The notes below the pieces were generated by a model that ran no database searches, was not told where the DNA came from, and saw only the letters and a list, made by a program, of their open reading frames with translations. Shown piece by piece: positions 1 to 7,419 of a stretch of DNA of 39,754 nucleotides; position 1 is the stretch's first letter, and each line of letters opens with the position of its first letter. The DNA is from an uncultured Pirellulales bacterium (GTDB lineage: Bacteria > Planctomycetota > Planctomycetia > Pirellulales > Lacipirellulaceae): assembly GCA_947258835.1 (NCBI GenBank), contig CAMYJY010000018.1, forward strand, positions 1 through 39,754. The letters run 5' to 3'. A program made the translations under genes and the position numbers.

Positions 1-11
1 GTCGGAGGATA

Positions 12-1046
12 ATGTTCATGTCTATTGCTGCAGATTGTTCTCATCTTGATGGTGCGTTGGATTGCCTGGCCCGCTTGCCGGTCGAACAGTTGCGGTGCTA
101 CGTGGTCGATGCGGAGCAGCGCAGGTTGGTCACCGTGCCACCGGACCGAGTCTCCGCGGAATTGGGGTCGTCGTCGGGTGAGGTGTGGATCGATATGCAG
201 GCTCAGGATCCTCGGGAGATTCAAGAATTTCTGGAACAGCTCGCACTGCACCCTCTGATTTTGGAGGATTGCCTGGATCCCTTTTGGAGTTCGCGATTTT
301 CCTCCTACGATACCTCGCTGTACTTCGAGTTTCCGGTGTATGCTGCGGATTCGGTAGACGATTACCTGTCGGTCATCTGTATTCCACGGATGTTGATTAC
401 CATCCGCGCCACGCCGATTCCTGCGGTGGACCGTATGTTGGAGAGTCTGGATGCACAGACGCGGCTCAACGATGGGACCAAAGCTGCCGTGTTGTACGCT
501 CTCCTCGATGGGATCGGGGAGGGCCTGATTCAGGCTGCACGAGATGGCCGGCAGGCCATCCGGGATTTGTCCCGTGTGCTGGACAGTGAGCCGGATGCCG
601 TGGACATGGAACAGATCATTTCCGTGCAGCGGGAACTGCAGGACATCACGATGATCGCCGAGGATCAGCTCTACTGCCTGCGTGGGTTGATAAGTGTCGA
701 CTCGAACGCACTGGCGATCTCGGGCCAGTGCGATTACTTGCGCGATGCGCTCCGCAGTTATGAGACGGCGCTTCGCGTGGTGCATCGCTACGAATCGCGA
801 GCAGCGGAAATGCGCCAGCAGTATCAATTTTTCTTGCAGGAGAAAACCGAGTCCCGCATTCGGGTGCTGACGATTTTGTCTTCGATCTGCATGCCGCTGA
901 CCCTCATCGCGGGGATCTACGGCATGAACTTCGCGCGGATGCCGGAAACACAGTGGCAGTGGGGATATCCCGCCACTCTGGGGGCGATGTTTGCGATTGC
1001 CGCTGGCCTGTTGGTGTTTTTTTACAGACGCGGCTGGCTGAACTAG
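12..1046 (+). CDS. corA: CorA-family divalent cation (Mg2+/Co2+) transporter
   Basis: This 344-residue protein has the CorA layout: a long soluble, largely helical N-terminal domain (about 1-285) and two C-terminal membrane helices (about 286-303 and 320-337). The hallmark GMN signature is present at residues 304-306 (context IYGMNFARMPE), on the loop that forms the outer mouth of the pore in CorA pentamers. A coiled-coil-prone stretch lies at about 205-285, as expected for the pore-lining stalk helix. The C-terminus is short and basic (YRRGWLN), typical of the cytoplasmic end. The ATG at 12 has a GGAGG-type ribosome binding site at 3-8. By family knowledge it conducts Mg2+, Co2+ or Ni2+ into the cytoplasm; the exact ion cannot be read from sequence. 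No partner gene is adjacent, and the next gene lies on the opposite strand. Confidence 0.9.
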   Translation: MFMSIAADCSHLDGALDCLARLPVEQLRCYVVDAEQRRLVTVPPDRVSAELGSSSGEVWIDMQAQDPREIQEFLEQLALHPLILEDCLDPFWSSRFSSYDTSLYFEFPVYAADSVDDYLSVICIPRMLITIRATPIPAVDRMLESLDAQTRLNDGTKAAVLYALLDGIGEGLIQAARDGRQAIRDLSRVLDSEPDAVDMEQIISVQRELQDITMIAEDQLYCLRGLISVDSNALAISGQCDYLRDALRSYETALRVVHRYESRAAEMRQQYQFFLQEKTESRIRVLTILSSICMPLTLIAGIYGMNFARMPETQWQWGYPATLGAMFAIAAGLLVFFYRRGWLN

Positions 1047-1228
1047 GGCTTAATGGACCAGCTCGTGACATGCTGAAATGGCTCGGTGAACCGTTTCCGA
1101 ATCGCAAATGCGAGTGGCTGCCTGTTTTCTGGTAAACCGCTTGCTACTTCTGGCTGTGGAAATTTTTGCCGTGCCAGGACTTGCCGGCTGCTAGTCAGGG
1201 GCATCCCCAGGCGAGTCCGTGCGATCGA

Positions 1229-2398
1229 CTACTTGCCCAGTGGGAAAGATTTTGCAAGACCGGGCGAGACCTGCGAGCAGGCAATCGTCTTCGGTTTGCG
1301 ATCAAGCGGCAATTGCTGCACTGGTGGCAGGGGGCTGCGACGAGAACGTGCGGAGAGAGGACCCGTGGCTAGGGCCGTCAGCACGGAGAGGGTGATCAGT
1401 TCTCGACTGCGCCAATCGGCAAACACCTGCTGCCGGGCTTCGTCTGTTAAGGCGGACGACTCCCTCGGTCCAGCAGGCTTTGCTACTCGGATTGCTGGAC
1501 GGCCAGCAGCGGTCACCGCGGTAGCACGCTGTGACTGAGAGACGGTAGCGGCGCTGGAGACAGCGGCCTGCGTAGCCGTCCGGCGGCCTGGCTGGTAGGA
1601 AATAACCGGTGAGTCCTGTGCGCCTCTGGGCGTCGTGATGTGTTGCTCAGTTTCCGTGGATTGATCGGTGGGCTCAGGCGTTGTTGCAGCACGAGCTGGC
1701 TGCGCAATTCTTTCCGGTAGAGCGATAGACGCCACGCGCAGCGAGATCTCCCGCCCGCGACTGGGCACCACTACGTTGTTTCGTGCTGCTGTTTCAGTCG
1801 ACGAGGGGAGGCTGTTTTTTGTTTGGGGCAGAAACCACAGGCCGGCTGATTGCCGTGTAATGGCTGGCGCTGCTGCGGATTCCAGGATGTGATTTTCGGA
1901 TGAACCCGGTTCTTCTGGAACTGGGTTGGCGAAAGGAGTATTTGGAATATTAGTAGAAGGGAATTGCACAGTTCCTGCTCCCCGCTCACTAGGAAGCAGT
2001 CCTGGCAAGGGAATCGGCTGGGGTGTAAAATTTAGATCAAAATTCGCTGTCGGCTGGCAGCATGTGGCACCATTGTGTCCCTGTAGTGCAGACGGTTGTG
2101 CATGCAGTTTTTGCCCGGAAGTGTTGCGATCGCACGCGAAAAAATGACCTGAGTCCGTGGAGAGAGCGTCCTCCAGAGGCATCAAAGTCGCGAATTCACC
2201 TGCTGAAACTGTAGTCACCTCAAACTGGTTCGTCGACTCAATTTCCAGCGGGGAGGCGGAGAGAGCAAGTCGCTGCTCCAAGTGCTGCACAGCCAAACGC
2301 GAGCGGCTACCTGAACGCCCTGGGCAACTCGTGGCAAAAATATTGGATGTGGATGCTTGAATGAACTTCAGCGCCCAACGGAAGCCAGCACAGGCCAT
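1229..2398 (-). CDS. Hypothetical exported protein with LEPR-XLL-like N-terminal motif
   Basis: This 389-residue protein belongs to no recognised enzyme family. The N-terminus holds a basic stretch followed by LEQRLALSA at residues 40-48, resembling the LEPR-XLL motif that marks many exported or surface proteins of planctomycetes. The middle (about 50-330) is rich in Pro, Thr, Ser, Ala and Gln and looks disordered. A short hydrophobic stretch near residue 335-350 (context LITLSVLTALATGP) followed by basic residues could be a C-terminal membrane anchor. The ATG at 2398 lies 2 nt beyond the TAA of the upstream sigma/TPR gene, so the two are probably co-transcribed and translationally coupled. 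Function unknown; a role as a surface target of the regulatory gene is only inference from position. Confidence 0.6.
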   Translation of the reverse strand: MACAGFRWALKFIQASTSNIFATSCPGRSGSRSRLAVQHLEQRLALSASPLEIESTNQFEVTTVSAGEFATLMPLEDALSTDSGHFFACDRNTSGQKLHAQPSALQGHNGATCCQPTANFDLNFTPQPIPLPGLLPSERGAGTVQFPSTNIPNTPFANPVPEEPGSSENHILESAAAPAITRQSAGLWFLPQTKNSLPSSTETAARNNVVVPSRGREISLRVASIALPERIAQPARAATTPEPTDQSTETEQHITTPRGAQDSPVISYQPGRRTATQAAVSSAATVSQSQRATAVTAAGRPAIRVAKPAGPRESSALTDEARQQVFADWRSRELITLSVLTALATGPLSARSRRSPLPPVQQLPLDRKPKTIACSQVSPGLAKSFPLGK

Positions 2399-2400
2399 GG

Positions 2401-3783
2401 TTATTTTTCCTTGCTCAGCAGGTTTTGGAAGCCGACATGGTTTTTAAAGGCCAAAAAATCAGCAACATGAATAGGGCCTGACAGCGGCTGTTGCTGGGCG
2501 GTTCGCGCCTGCTCCAACAGGGAAACCGCGTCCTCTGCCATTTTCTTTCTTGCCTCAGCCTGGTGGTGTTCGTCGAGTTGACTTGCCGCCTGGGCGAGTT
2601 CCCGAGCAACGTGATACAGGTGTTGCCCATCGTTGGCTCGCAGCTGGCGACGCTGGTGTGCTGCCTTGGCCGCTGCCAGCGGCCGGTTGGCCTTCCGCAG
2701 TGCCCGGCCGTAGTTGAGGTAGTGTTTGTTGAGGTTTTCTCGGCAAGCGACCAAGCGTGGTGCGCGTGCGACTGCGGCACGTTGCTGCTCAATCGCCTGA
2801 CGATGTAGGACACACGCCTGACGATGTTGGCCCACATGGCTTTCGATGGCTCCCAGGTTGTTGTAGCACAGTGCCAGGTCGCTCTTCAGCTCCAGATCCT
2901 CAGAGTGCGTTTCCCGCCCCGCATCGTCTTTTGTAGCGAGCAGGCTCTCCAAAATCTCGATCGCTGCTTGGCACGAGTTGCGGGCTGCCTGCCAGTCGGC
3001 CTCCTGCTCGACAAAACTCAAATTGTTCAGCGCGATGGCCAAATCATGGGCATGACGGGGTTCCTGCGGATAACGCTCAAAAAGTTGTTGCAGCAAGGCA
3101 ATGGCTTGCTGGATGTTCGATTTCGCCTGGTCGTTTTCTCCAATCTGTCGCTGCAAGAGTCCCAAATTGACTTGCATCTCCGCCAACGTGCGGACCATGT
3201 GAGGATCGTCATGCTCCGCCTCCGCGAGCTCCGACTGTTGTCGAATTGCGTCTTGATAGTGCTGTTTGGCCAGGGACGCGTCCCCTTGCGAGGCCTCCAG
3301 CAAGCCAAGTTCGTTGAGACAAGTTGCTCGATTGTGCAACGGACTGCGGCTCGCACCACTGGCGGGACGCAATTGTTCAAAAAGTTGTAAGGCTTGAGTG
3401 TACAACTGTCTGGCTTCAACTTGGCGATAATCGTCTGGCAACTCAGCCAGTTTGTCAGCCAGTTGAATTTGTAATTCATTCTGATGCACGTTACCGCTGG
3501 GCGACACACCGGGATCCGGTAAAATGGTTTCCAACCGAACCGTCGACTGCTCAAGCGCGTGGGCCATGGCCTGCAGGGACACCTCGCGTCGCACGTCCCG
3601 CTTTTGGGTGAGTACGTGCTGTTCCACGGCCCGGCGCAAATTGTTGATCAAAATCTTCCTCAGCCAGGCCCCAAATTCATTGCGGCAGGTACCGCGGAAT
3701 TGGTTGAAATCGCGAGTGGCCTCCAAAAAGGTCTCCTGGACGATGTCCGACGGGCTGACGCGGGCGAGCAATTTTCTTTCCAA
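2401..3783 (-). CDS. Chimeric ECF sigma factor region 2 fused to TPR repeats (probably rearranged)
   Basis: Residues 1-122 look like a planctomycete ECF sigma factor starting just before region 2: SPSDIVQETFLEATRDF at about 10-26 (core-binding and -10 recognition helices), AWLRKILINNL at 39-49, and the start of region 4 ending at LPDDYRQV (115-122). Where region 4.2, the -35-binding helix-turn-helix, should follow, the protein instead runs directly into TPR repeats (about 123-440; NNLGAIESHVGQHRQA is typical). Such TPRs usually form the C-terminus of Ser/Thr kinases encoded beside these sigma factors, so an internal deletion may have joined two neighbouring genes (inference). The start is weak: the only in-frame candidate is TTG at 3783, preceded closely by an in-frame stop, and the expected region 1/2 N-terminus is missing. 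It overlaps no gene and is coupled to the LEPR-XLL gene downstream. It may be expressed as an altered regulator or be a decaying remnant. Confidence 0.55.
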   Translation of the reverse strand: MERKLLARVSPSDIVQETFLEATRDFNQFRGTCRNEFGAWLRKILINNLRRAVEQHVLTQKRDVRREVSLQAMAHALEQSTVRLETILPDPGVSPSGNVHQNELQIQLADKLAELPDDYRQVEARQLYTQALQLFEQLRPASGASRSPLHNRATCLNELGLLEASQGDASLAKQHYQDAIRQQSELAEAEHDDPHMVRTLAEMQVNLGLLQRQIGENDQAKSNIQQAIALLQQLFERYPQEPRHAHDLAIALNNLSFVEQEADWQAARNSCQAAIEILESLLATKDDAGRETHSEDLELKSDLALCYNNLGAIESHVGQHRQACVLHRQAIEQQRAAVARAPRLVACRENLNKHYLNYGRALRKANRPLAAAKAAHQRRQLRANDGQHLYHVARELAQAASQLDEHHQAEARKKMAEDAVSLLEQARTAQQQPLSGPIHVADFLAFKNHVGFQNLLSKEK

Positions 3784-4312
3784 TTGGCCCTGCCCACGCT
3801 AAGGTATGCGTGCTGCAATCGCAAGAAGGCCCGGGAACGCCGAAAGGGATCGGTGGTTCCAAAGCAATCCGTCTCGACGAACAAGTAGAAATCACGAGAG
3901 CCGGCGCGCGGACGATAATCTAAATTCAGTCGTGTCTTTGTGTCTTGGTGGTTCTACTCGAGGTACTCAAATTTACGCCCGCGGACGAACCATCATCACC
4001 GCCTTAATCCAAGCAAACCAAGCCGATATACAGCAATTATCAAAACTCGCAGCCTAAAAATCTTTGCACCACACAAAGAAACTGATTGTTCGTAGTCCGC
4101 AGGACACGTAGAACTGACCGGTGCTCGACTGCAACCAAGTAAACAGAGTGGCCCAAGTGTTTGGGAATGCCACCACCAGCAAGGCCAGTGCTATCAGCCG
4201 CAGACGCCGCGCCGCGATCGTCCCCAGGATGGTGGTAGACGTTGTTTCCGTCGTTTCGTCGTGGTTCAAAATTCTCAGCCTACGACTCGCATCGGCCGGC
4301 GGTTCTGCCGCC
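3784..4312. other. Gene-poor interval with repeat fragments
   Basis: About 530 bases separate the sigma/TPR gene from the end of the TolC-like gene. The minus strand next to 3783 may hold the frameshifted 5' end of the sigma gene: reading from about 3884 in another frame gives a short sequence ending RSRAFLRLQ, loosely like the usual start of such factors. A stretch around 3925-3955 is the complement of an ACCAAGACACAAAG-type simple repeat. The part at 4229-4290 is a dispersed repeat described separately. No convincing intact gene is seen. Confidence 0.5.
4229..4290 (-). repeat. Dispersed repeat, copy 1 (GAATTTTGAACCACGACG type)
   Basis: Read on the minus strand this segment contains GCGAGTCGTAGGCTG directly followed by GAGAATTTTGAACCACG, ACGAAAC and GGAAACAACGTC. 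The same string occurs on the plus strand at 32948-33037, but there a further block of about 28 bases, carrying the hairpin GGGCGCAGCCCC, separates the two halves. It lies downstream of the TolC-like gene and encodes nothing recognisable. Confidence 0.75.
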
Positions 4313-5962
4313 TTAGAGGGTACCCATGGCCCGTTGGAGTTGCATTTCCGCCAGGAGGGAATCGTACAAGCTACTGTAATAGTTGCTGTAGGCTCGTGTC
4401 CGCAGTGTCTCCGCGTCCAGCACCTCGGTATTTGTTCCCGCCCCTTGTTGGTAGCGAGCGATCGAGACCCGCAGATTTTCATCCGCGCTCTCCAGGGCCG
4501 CCTGGTTGACATCGACTTGTTGCTGCGTGCTGTCGAGGTCGTGCCAAGCCTTTTTAACCTGGAGGGTAATCATGGACTCCAAATGCGTCCGCTTCCGCAG
4601 CAATCCCTCGGCCGACTGTTCCAGCTGGGCCGTGCGGTTGCCTTTGCGGCCCGCGTCCCAAAAATTCCATTCCGCCAGCACGGCCACATTGTTGAAACTC
4701 TCGTGTTCGAGAAATCTGTTTTCTATGAAGCTATAACCGCCATCGAGGACAATTTGCGGTCGGTTTCCGGCCCGGATCGATTTTGCCGAACTGCGGAGTG
4801 CCCGCACTTTGGCTGAGAGGAAGCCAATCTCGGGACGTTGATTTAAGGCTTGACTGATGGAGAGTTCCAGGTCGTAGTCTTGCGCGGGGCGTGACAAATC
4901 TTGGACCTCGACGAGGTTGTCCAGAGGCCGCTGCAGGGCCCGGTTGTAGGACGCCTGGGCAACGGTGCGGAGGTTTTGCATCTGCAGACGCAACTGGCGC
5001 GCATTGGCCAAGGCGACTTGCACAGCGAGGAGATTCGCGCGGATGCCAACACCTTGATCCACCAGGTTTCCCACCTCCCGCTCATGGGCTTCGAGACTCT
5101 TCACGCCATCCTGAGCCACCTCCAGCAGTCGCTGCGCCTTGAGAACGCCCACGTAAGCCTGCGCCACTTGCAGCTTGACGTCCAACTCGGTCCGCTGCCC
5201 GTCCGCCACGGCCGCGGTCACTTCGGCACCTGCCGCGTGGATGGCATTCTTGATCCGCCCAAAGGTGTACAAAGCCTGCGTTGCGCGCACACCCCCCAGG
5301 AAGAATTCGCGCTGATTTGCCGTCACGCTGGCCGTCGCTCCATTCGGAAGAAAGACCGGGATCGGCGGTATGGGCGCGTTGATCGTAAGCGGATTGTCGT
5401 AAACGGAATAGCTGCCGCGGGCTGAAAGAGTCGGCAGTCTCTCGGCGCGGGCGGCACGCAGCCCGCGCTGAGCGGCCGACGCCTGCCAGCGACTGGCTTC
5501 CAGATCTGGATCCACGCTTAACGCGATCGCCCAAGCCCCCGACAACGACTCGCCTGTCTCGGAGATGACCGTTGGCGTAATCTCCGCCAAGTTTGTGCTG
5601 GCTGGGGCCGGCAAGGTGACCTCTTCCTGGGAGTAAGCCGCGCTGCCCTGAATACTGGTAGCGAAAATGCAGCAAACCACTGCCAGCAGGCGGCAGAGCC
5701 TGCCCCGGGCTGGAACTGGGGTCCGCCGGTCTCTGGGGGCTACCGCTCGGAAGGTATTGGTCCGCTTCCGTGGGGCGTTCCCCGGTTCGCTAGCATCAAG
5801 AATATGTTGTGTAGGGTGCATCATGCGTCGTGTGATCGTGAAAGCGTGCTGTTGTGGTAGTGTAGTGGTTGTAGTGATCGGCCGGCTTGTGTGGATTTTG
5901 CCTGCATTTGCTGGGCGAGCCCAAAACTCGCTGTAATCCGCAAAGCTTGACATCGCATGCAT
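4313..5962 (-). CDS. TolC-like outer membrane efflux protein
   Basis: This 549-residue ORF has the outer membrane factor architecture: two homologous halves, each with long helical stretches, around the TALYTFGRIKNA and AEWNFWDAGRKGNR segments. The latter resembles the W-x-L-F-D-x-G-R-R type motif of TolC homologues. The mature protein starts after a signal peptide core at about residues 86-105 (LCRLLAVVCCIFATS) with a cleavage site near SAAYSQ. Trimers form the channel through the outer membrane and periplasm for tripartite pumps. The start is uncertain: ATG 5962 opens the longest frame, but ATG 5824 or 5821 would shorten an atypically long leader; none has a clear Shine-Dalgarno site. Oddly, residues about 59-85 are encoded by a dispersed repeat (5682-5780). 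It may serve the RND pump at 7420-10509 or another transporter. Confidence 0.85.
   Translation of the reverse strand: MHAMSSFADYSEFWARPANAGKIHTSRPITTTTTLPQQHAFTITRRMMHPTQHILDASEPGNAPRKRTNTFRAVAPRDRRTPVPARGRLCRLLAVVCCIFATSIQGSAAYSQEEVTLPAPASTNLAEITPTVISETGESLSGAWAIALSVDPDLEASRWQASAAQRGLRAARAERLPTLSARGSYSVYDNPLTINAPIPPIPVFLPNGATASVTANQREFFLGGVRATQALYTFGRIKNAIHAAGAEVTAAVADGQRTELDVKLQVAQAYVGVLKAQRLLEVAQDGVKSLEAHEREVGNLVDQGVGIRANLLAVQVALANARQLRLQMQNLRTVAQASYNRALQRPLDNLVEVQDLSRPAQDYDLELSISQALNQRPEIGFLSAKVRALRSSAKSIRAGNRPQIVLDGGYSFIENRFLEHESFNNVAVLAEWNFWDAGRKGNRTAQLEQSAEGLLRKRTHLESMITLQVKKAWHDLDSTQQQVDVNQAALESADENLRVSIARYQQGAGTNTEVLDAETLRTRAYSNYYSSLYDSLLAEMQLQRAMGTL
5682..5780 (-). repeat. GCGGTAGCTCGC-family dispersed element, copy inside TolC-like coding region
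   Basis: Read on the minus strand: CACGGAAGCGGACCAATAC, then CTTCCGAGCGGTAGC, then a GC-rich tail ending GGGGCAGGCTCTGCCGCC. This matches the intergenic copies at 6741, 14701, 21670 and 29138 block by block. Here it is translated as part of the leader of the outer membrane protein, between the candidate start codons and the hydrophobic signal core. It keeps the frame open. Confidence 0.75.
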
Positions 5963-6045
5963 GCGGCCAGCTTGCCCCCTAGTCCGCGTCTTCTCCGTTT
6001 GTCAAATACTCGTGGCAAGATTTACCGGAGAAATCAGAGAAATCG

Positions 6046-6267
6046 ATGCCATCGGCACCGGCAGCCGATGTAATCAGGCAGCTCTATGGAGACCTGTGTC
6101 ATCGATTAGAGCAGCTTACCAACAGTGGTGGTGGTCGCCCCCCGCGCAAACCGAGGGGAGCCACGCAGTGCGACCCGCTGGCAGCACATCGCATTTTGGA
6201 AATTTTCTATAAAACCCTTGGTGATTGGATATGGTACTTCGAGTTACTCAAACGTTGGCAGTCGTAG
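6046..6267 (+). CDS. Small hypothetical protein overlapping the cysteine-rich gene
   Basis: This is a 73-residue ORF beginning at ATG 6046 behind a GGAGAAA-like ribosome binding site about 16 bases upstream. The translated protein has two helix-like ends (VIRQLYGDLCHRLEQL and FYKTLGDWIWYFELLKRW) around a Gly/Pro/Arg-rich middle. It matches no family that I recognise. Its 3' end overlaps the start of the secreted cysteine-rich gene by 37 bases in another frame, an arrangement compatible with translational coupling. The aromatic, amphipathic C-terminus could contact a membrane. It may also be a chance ORF; only comparison with related genomes can settle this. Confidence 0.4.
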   Translation: MPSAPAADVIRQLYGDLCHRLEQLTNSGGGRPPRKPRGATQCDPLAAHRILEIFYKTLGDWIWYFELLKRWQS

Positions 6268-6671
6268 GTTTGCTAGCTCAGTCGCTGCTGGCGGGAGAGC
6301 CCGGTTGCGGGACTCCCGTGGTGGAGACTTCCTGCTCCGGGGCGGTGCATTGCGGCTCCGCTGTCTGTGGTGCAGCGGATATTTTTACGGAGGGCAGCGC
6401 AGCGCGTGAGTCTGCCGGGAGCGTTTTGCTGGCAAAATGCCGGGTTGCTATGGGGTGCCCGCAGTGCGTCTGCTGTATAGGGGGCAAGCCCTGTCGGCCG
6501 GAGCCGCGTTCCTGCCGACCCGAGTGCGTGTGCCTGGACAAGTCATGCCGCCCCATGCCAAAATACTGCCGGCCAGAATGTGTGTGCCGCTATGCGAGCT
6601 GCCGTCCCGAGCCACGCCTGTGTCGGCCGGAGAAGGTTTGCTGCTATCCTGAACCCATCTGCTGCCGCTGA
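6231..6671 (+). CDS. Cysteine-rich secreted protein with CRPE/CVC repeats
   Basis: The 146-residue product begins with a clear signal peptide (RVTQTLAVVGLLAQSLLAG, cut near residue 22-24). It contains about 23 cysteines. The C-terminal 60 residues are built from units of the form SCRPxPxxCRPECVC, repeated about three times, followed by VCCYPEPICCR. The even spacing suggests a disulfide-bonded or metal-binding extracellular polypeptide; planctomycete cell walls are known to contain cysteine-rich proteins, but identity with those is not shown here. ATG 6231 is preferred over TTG 6225 because the signal peptide begins immediately after it. It overlaps a possible 73-residue ORF upstream and is followed by a dispersed repeat. 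No close family is recognised. Confidence 0.7.
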   Translation: MVLRVTQTLAVVGLLAQSLLAGEPGCGTPVVETSCSGAVHCGSAVCGAADIFTEGSAARESAGSVLLAKCRVAMGCPQCVCCIGGKPCRPEPRSCRPECVCLDKSCRPMPKYCRPECVCRYASCRPEPRLCRPEKVCCYPEPICCR

Positions 6672-6740
6672 CTGTGGCTTGCGGCAGGAACAGTTAGCGA
6701 GGGCACCATCTGACTTGGATGATGCGAGTAAACTTGTTGT

Positions 6741-6842
6741 ATTTGAGTCAAATTGAGCGACCAGTGGGAGCGGGCAAACGTCTTCCGATCGGTAGCTCGC
6801 ATTGGTTCGAGGCCCCCCGGTCAAGCCGGGGGCAGGCCTTGT
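6741..6842 (+). repeat. GCGGTAGCTCGC-family dispersed element
   Basis: The copy begins TTTGAGTCAAATTGAGCGAC, continues through GGGAGCGGGC and GATCGGTAGCTCGCATTGG, and ends in the hairpin arms CCCCCGG and CCGGGGG followed by CAGGCC. It fills the space between the cysteine-rich gene and the nucleotidyltransferase gene. The GGTTCGAGGCCC junction is shared with the two copies at 29.1-29.3 kb, but its tail is the longer CCGGGGG type. Confidence 0.8.
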
Positions 6843-6859
6843 CTCGCTAGAGTCAGAGT

Positions 6860-7390
6860 ATGACAGCTAAAGAATTTTTTGACTGGCAGACTTCGGGTGG
6901 AACCAACGATGTCATGAAACTCGTTGCGGCTCTTGAAAAGGCCGACATTCCTTGGTGCGCTATTGGCGGTGTTGCCGTCAACCATTGGGCGGAAAACCCT
7001 ATCGTTACGCAAGACGTTGATCTCGTCGTGGCCTCCGAGGCAACTGCAAAGGCCATAGCACTTCTCGAGGCAGCCGGTTTTTCCGCACAGCGATTTCAAT
7101 GGTCCGTTAACTTTCGCGGCTCATCGGCTGTTAGTATCCAACTCAGCACAGAAAAATTCTATCAGGAATTTCCTTCACGCTCAGTTCCTGCAGATGTCCA
7201 CGGCATCCTGCTGCGGGTTGCCTCATTGGAAGATACTTTCCGAGGCAAGATCCTTGCCTGGTCCGATTCTGAGCGCAGGCAAAGCAAACGCATCAAGGAT
7301 CTGGCGGACATTGCACGACTCGTAGAATCCCATCCCCAGCTGTGGGACCAACTGAGCGACGAACTGAAAAGCCAAGTTGAAAAACCATAG
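6860..7390 (+). CDS. Nucleotidyltransferase-fold protein (MNT/AbiEii-like)
   Basis: The 176-residue protein carries the minimal nucleotidyltransferase signature: GGVAVNHW at 36-43 (GG motif) and TQDVDLVV at 50-57, giving the D-x-D metal-binding pair Asp52 and Asp54. The C-terminal part (SLEDTFRGKILAWSDSERR, then KRIKDLADIARLVE) is the helical region usual in nucleotidyltransferases of the AbiEii or DUF-type group, with a Lys in the KIxAW segment often seen in the active site. Relatives act as toxin-antitoxin components or as stand-alone transferases of unknown substrate. No HEPN or AbiEi-like partner lies next to it, so a toxin-antitoxin role is not supported by context. The ATG at 6860 follows directly on a dispersed repeat. 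It converges on the RND gene with a 29-base gap. Confidence 0.75.
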   Translation: MTAKEFFDWQTSGGTNDVMKLVAALEKADIPWCAIGGVAVNHWAENPIVTQDVDLVVASEATAKAIALLEAAGFSAQRFQWSVNFRGSSAVSIQLSTEKFYQEFPSRSVPADVHGILLRVASLEDTFRGKILAWSDSERRQSKRIKDLADIARLVESHPQLWDQLSDELKSQVEKP

Positions 7391-7419
7391 CCGATTCAAA
7401 CAGCTCAGGCCAATGTGGC

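Noticed and set aside
3806..4057. 83-codon ORF ending in a helix-like sequence (TALIQANQADIQQLSKLAA)
   Set aside because: It starts over the antisense of the sigma gene and crosses a simple repeat; only the last 25 codons look protein-like, so at most a fragment.
4054..4512. 152-codon minus-strand ORF
   Set aside because: It is made of the end of the TolC-like gene in another frame plus a dispersed repeat.
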